Source: an uncultured Clostridia bacterium (GTDB lineage Bacteria > Bacillota > Clostridia > TANB77 > CAG-508). From it: DNA of 7,534 bases. The first letter of the stretch is position 1. Every line of letters starts with the position of its first letter. The stretch covers positions 1 to 7,534 of the forward strand of contig CAKPLV010000036.1 in the NCBI GenBank assembly GCA_934167735.1, given 5' to 3'. Shown here one piece after another: positions 5,724 to 7,534 of this stretch. A program made the translations under genes and the position numbers. A model generated the notes under the pieces. That model had not been told where the DNA came from and did no database searches. It saw only the letters and a program-made list of their open reading frames with translations.

Positions 5724-6146
5724 ATGGCAAAAACAATAATTAGAGAAACAATAATAGCTCTTTTGGTATGTTTAGCTGTGTTATTAATATTAAGTGTAAC
5801 ATTATACAATTTCATACCATCTAATAAGGTGGTACCAGAAGAAGTAAAATATACACCTAGCAAAGAAATTCAAACACAGTTAAATTCTGAAGTTGACAAA
5901 GAAAACAAAGAAGTATTAATGACATATGAAGTTACAGCTTCAGACCTAGATAGTTATCAAAAAGCAAAAGAATATGTCCCAGGAAAAGCAAACCCTTTTG
6001 CTGCTGTATCTGAAGAAACAGAAGATAATAATTCAGGTAATTCAGGAAATACAGGAAGCAATAATAATACAGGATCATCTTCTCAAGGAGGCTCAAATAA
6101 TAACAACCAAGGTGGTTCATTATTTGAGAATGGTTCTAGTAAATAA
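5724..6146 (+). CDS. Small bitopic membrane protein of the pilus operon, unknown family
   Basis: I do not recognise this 140-residue protein with confidence. It has a short cytoplasmic start (MAKTIIRET), one transmembrane helix at about residues 9-30 (IIALLVCLAVLLILSVTLYNFI) and an extracytoplasmic part. That part contains the conserved-looking stretch DLDSYQKAKEYVPGKANPFA (75-94), then a Ser/Gly/Asn-rich tail (102-140). AAAGGAG (5707-5713) lies ten bases before the ATG, and the gene starts 20 bases after pilO, so it is in the same transcript. Its place after PilM-N-O matches that of PilP in Gram-negative operons, and NPF recalls the DPF-type motif there. A PilP-like or GspC-like linker is possible but unproven. 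Confidence 0.8.
   Translation: MAKTIIRETIIALLVCLAVLLILSVTLYNFIPSNKVVPEEVKYTPSKEIQTQLNSEVDKENKEVLMTYEVTASDLDSYQKAKEYVPGKANPFAAVSEETEDNNSGNSGNTGSNNNTGSSSQGGSNNNNQGGSLFENGSSK
6027..6143 (+). repeat. Asn/Ser/Gly low-complexity coding tract
   Basis: Residues 102-140 of the small membrane protein consist almost only of Asn, Ser, Gly, Thr and Gln, ending in LFENGSSK. It is the second such tail in two adjacent genes. The composition suggests a flexible extracellular spacer. Confidence 0.65.
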
Positions 6147-6310
6147 GGTTATATTTATTAAATAAATATATACAAATACTAAAGATAAAGGAGGGATGAG
6201 CTTACTTGAAAACATAAGATAAACAATATTTATCTATTTAACAATGTTATTAAAATTTTTAAATAAAAAAATATCTGTGAAAAACAGAAGAAAGAAAGGA
6301 AGATTTTATT
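6147..6310 (+). promoter_or_regulatory. Leader region before the pilin gene with palindrome and orphan Shine-Dalgarno
   Basis: This 164-base AT-rich gap holds several elements. A perfect 10-bp inverted repeat around one base (6150-6170) lies just after the upstream stop. AAAGGAGG at 6187-6194 has no normal gene behind it: ATG 6196 opens eight codons (MSLLENIR) but is only one base away, and TTG 6206 opens three codons. A small hairpin CTGT-GAAAA-ACAG lies near 6275-6287. I see no convincing promoter; TTGAAA at 6206 and TTAACA at 6238 lack good -10 partners. The pilin ribosome binding site is GAAAGGAAG at 6294-6302. No c-di-GMP riboswitch signature is visible. Confidence 0.4.
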
Positions 6311-6835
6311 ATGAAAAATCAAAATCAAAAAGGTATTACATTAATTGCCTTAGTAGTTACAATTGTAGTTTTATTAATTTTAGCTGGAACATCAATAGCT
6401 ATGTTATCAGGAGATAACGGAATTATTACAAATGCACAAAAATCAACAGCAGCAAACACAGAAGGACAAGTTTCTGAAAATATCAAAAACGCATACAATG
6501 CAGTAAAAACAGAAATAATTGCAAAAGCATCAACAGATTCATCATATGATGCAACAGCAACTGAAACAGAAAAAGCTTTAGCTGTAACAGTTGCACAAGA
6601 AGTTTTAGGAAATACAACATTAACAGATGTTCCATCAACAGCTACAAAAGGATATACAATAGTATACACAGCAGCAGATCATACAGTTAAAATAACATAT
6701 TCTGATTCATCATTCAAAGCTGGTGGAAAAGTTGCTGGAAAAACATTAGGTACAATTGAAGCTACATTTACAATTTCAAGTGGAAATATAGCATTAGCAT
6801 GGACAAATAATCCATACTTTGTAACAAGTTATTAA
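6311..6835 (+). CDS. Type IV pilin (class III leader), likely major pilin
   Basis: This encodes a 174-residue prepilin. The leader MKNQNQKG ends at a prepilin-peptidase site (K7-G8/I9), followed by ITLIALVVTIVVLLILAG, the hydrophobic helix that anchors the subunit and later packs the fibre core. The mature protein is about 166 residues, with LSGDNGIITNAQKS (32-45) after the helix, an alpha-helical stretch to about 100 and a beta-rich C-terminal half ending NNPYFVTSY. Mature position 5 is Ala (A13) instead of the usual Glu, a pattern seen in clostridial pilins. There are no cysteines, so there is no disulfide-bonded D-region. GAAAGGAAG lies upstream and the prepilin peptidase follows. The separate leader and a stem-loop at its 3' end suggest a high-level transcript, hence major pilin, though a minor pilin is not excluded. 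Confidence 0.9.
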   Translation: MKNQNQKGITLIALVVTIVVLLILAGTSIAMLSGDNGIITNAQKSTAANTEGQVSENIKNAYNAVKTEIIAKASTDSSYDATATETEKALAVTVAQEVLGNTTLTDVPSTATKGYTIVYTAADHTVKITYSDSSFKAGGKVAGKTLGTIEATFTISSGNIALAWTNNPYFVTSY

Positions 6836-6848
6836 TAAAAACTACACA

Positions 6849-6878
6849 ACAGGCATATACCACAAAGTATATGCCTGT
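6849..6878 (+). promoter_or_regulatory. Stem-loop between pilin and prepilin peptidase
   Basis: Bases 6849-6860 (ACAGGCATATAC) pair perfectly with 6867-6878 in a 12-bp stem with a six-base loop. On the + strand it is followed by AATAATATAAAAG, without a U-tract, so it is not a standard terminator. A likely role is to protect the pilin mRNA 3' end or to mark a cleavage site, so that pilin is made in excess over the peptidase. It starts 13 bases after the pilin stop. Confidence 0.6.
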
Positions 6879-6912
6879 AATAATATAAAAGAAAAAATAG
6901 AAAGGCAAGGAA

Positions 6913-7534
6913 ATGAATACATTTTTTTACATAATATTATTTATAATGGGAACATTATTTGGCAGTTTTTATACACTAGCAGTATATAGAATACCAAAAA
7001 ATATAGATATAATAAAGAAACATTCATATTGCCCTAATTGTAATCATAAATTAGGATTTTTTGAGTTAATACCTATACTAAGTTATATATTCTTAGGTGG
7101 AAAATGCAAAAATTGCAAACAAAAAATAAGAATAAGATATTTAATATTAGAAGTAATAGGTGGAGTATCTTTTGTAGTATTAGGTTATGCTTTGAATTTG
7201 AATGTAGAAAACTTAAATATACAAAACATAATACTATTTTCATTTATAGTATTATATTTAACTGCTATAATATTAATTTCAGGAATAGATAAAGAATATG
7301 TAAAAATAGATAAAAAAGTACTTGCATATGGAATAATCATATCAATAATATATATGATATATCTATATACAATAGATGCTACTAGTATATATAGATATGC
7401 TATATATTTAGCATTATATATTATATTACTATCTATGGATACATTTTTATTAAGAAGATATGCAGAAGATAATTATATAATTGATATTTGCATGTATCTT
7501 ACAATGATACTAATTTTTACAGGAACATCTGTAT
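6913..7534 (+). CDS. pilD: Prepilin peptidase (A24 family), 3' end outside the window
   Basis: This partial gene shows 207 residues and is still open at the right edge. It begins ATG AAT ACA at 6913 with GAAAGG (6900-6905) upstream. The N-terminal domain has GSFYTLAVYRIP (17-28), two CxxC pairs (CPNC at 40-43 and CKNC at 65-68) that bind zinc in relatives, and ELIPILSYIFLGGKC (51-65), all hallmarks of PilD. SGIDKEYVKID (123-133) supplies the first catalytic aspartate, D125. Several hydrophobic helices follow. The second catalytic motif, normally GxGD, is not recognisable; EDNYIIDICMYL (185-196) lies where it should be. The enzyme sits in the membrane, cleaves prepilin leaders such as that of the adjacent pilin, and often methylates the new N-terminus. 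Confidence 0.9.
   Translation, partial: MNTFFYIILFIMGTLFGSFYTLAVYRIPKNIDIIKKHSYCPNCNHKLGFFELIPILSYIFLGGKCKNCKQKIRIRYLILEVIGGVSFVVLGYALNLNVENLNIQNIILFSFIVLYLTAIILISGIDKEYVKIDKKVLAYGIIISIIYMIYLYTIDATSIYRYAIYLALYIILLSMDTFLLRRYAEDNYIIDICMYLTMILIFTGTSV

Noticed and set aside
6147..6310. c-di-GMP riboswitch before the pilin gene
   Set aside because: Such switches control pilin genes in some clostridia, but none of the conserved GEMM bases can be found, and the gap is AT-rich with too little structure.
7104..7292. 62-codon open frame inside the prepilin peptidase region
   Set aside because: It is out of frame with the clear PilD reading frame that begins at 6913 and carries the CxxC motifs.
1..7534. 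Mobile elements, CRISPR, tRNA or horizontal-transfer scars
   Set aside because: No transposase, integrase, terminal inverted repeats, spaced CRISPR repeats or tRNA-like folds were seen, and base composition looks even from end to end.

Overview
The window is AT-rich (by eye about 70% A+T) and favours AGA for Arg, ATA for Ile and A/T in third positions. It carries genes found only in endospore formers (spoVAC, spoVAD, spoVAE) beside a Gram-positive-style type IV pilus cluster. This points to a low-GC, spore-forming member of the Clostridia. The reduced three-gene spoVA operon and the pilin N-terminus of the KGITLIALVVTI type are typical of that group. An uncultured gut lineage is possible, but the sequence does not prove it. 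No mobile element, tRNA, rRNA, CRISPR array or phage gene is visible.

Region 1 (1-1290, + strand): rpmI (L35) and rplT (L20), the end of the usual infC-rpmI-rplT operon with infC outside the window. A strong intrinsic terminator follows, then a HAD-superfamily 5'(3')-deoxyribonucleotidase-like gene. A bidirectional terminator at about 1270-1288 separates this gene from the convergent spoVA operon.

Region 2 (1294-3230, - strand): spoVAC-spoVAD-spoVAE, read leftward from a good match to a SigG promoter (3202-3230). These genes make the channel, and its dipicolinate-binding partner, that moves Ca-DPA into the forespore and out again at germination. SpoVAC and SpoVAE are visibly paralogous to each other.

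Region 3 (3231-7534, + strand): a type IV pilus locus diverging from spoVA. A SigA-type promoter (3300-3327), preceded by five TTACA-like repeats spaced by about one helical turn, drives a fused PilM-PilN (GspL-like) protein. A PilO-like protein overlaps it by ATGA, and a small membrane protein of unknown family follows. After a 164-nt leader comes a major-pilin-like gene, then a stem-loop, then the prepilin peptidase, which runs off the right edge. PilMN, PilO and the small protein would form the inner-membrane platform. The pilin would be the fibre subunit, and the peptidase would cut its leader. The assembly ATPase (PilB), platform protein (PilC) and retraction ATPase (PilT) are not in the window.

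The most interesting points are the helically phased repeat array in the shared spoVA/pilus intergenic region, the PilM-PilN fusion with degenerate nucleotide-binding motifs and a possible internal translation start, the leader with an orphan Shine-Dalgarno sequence before the pilin, and the prepilin peptidase with no recognisable GxGD motif.
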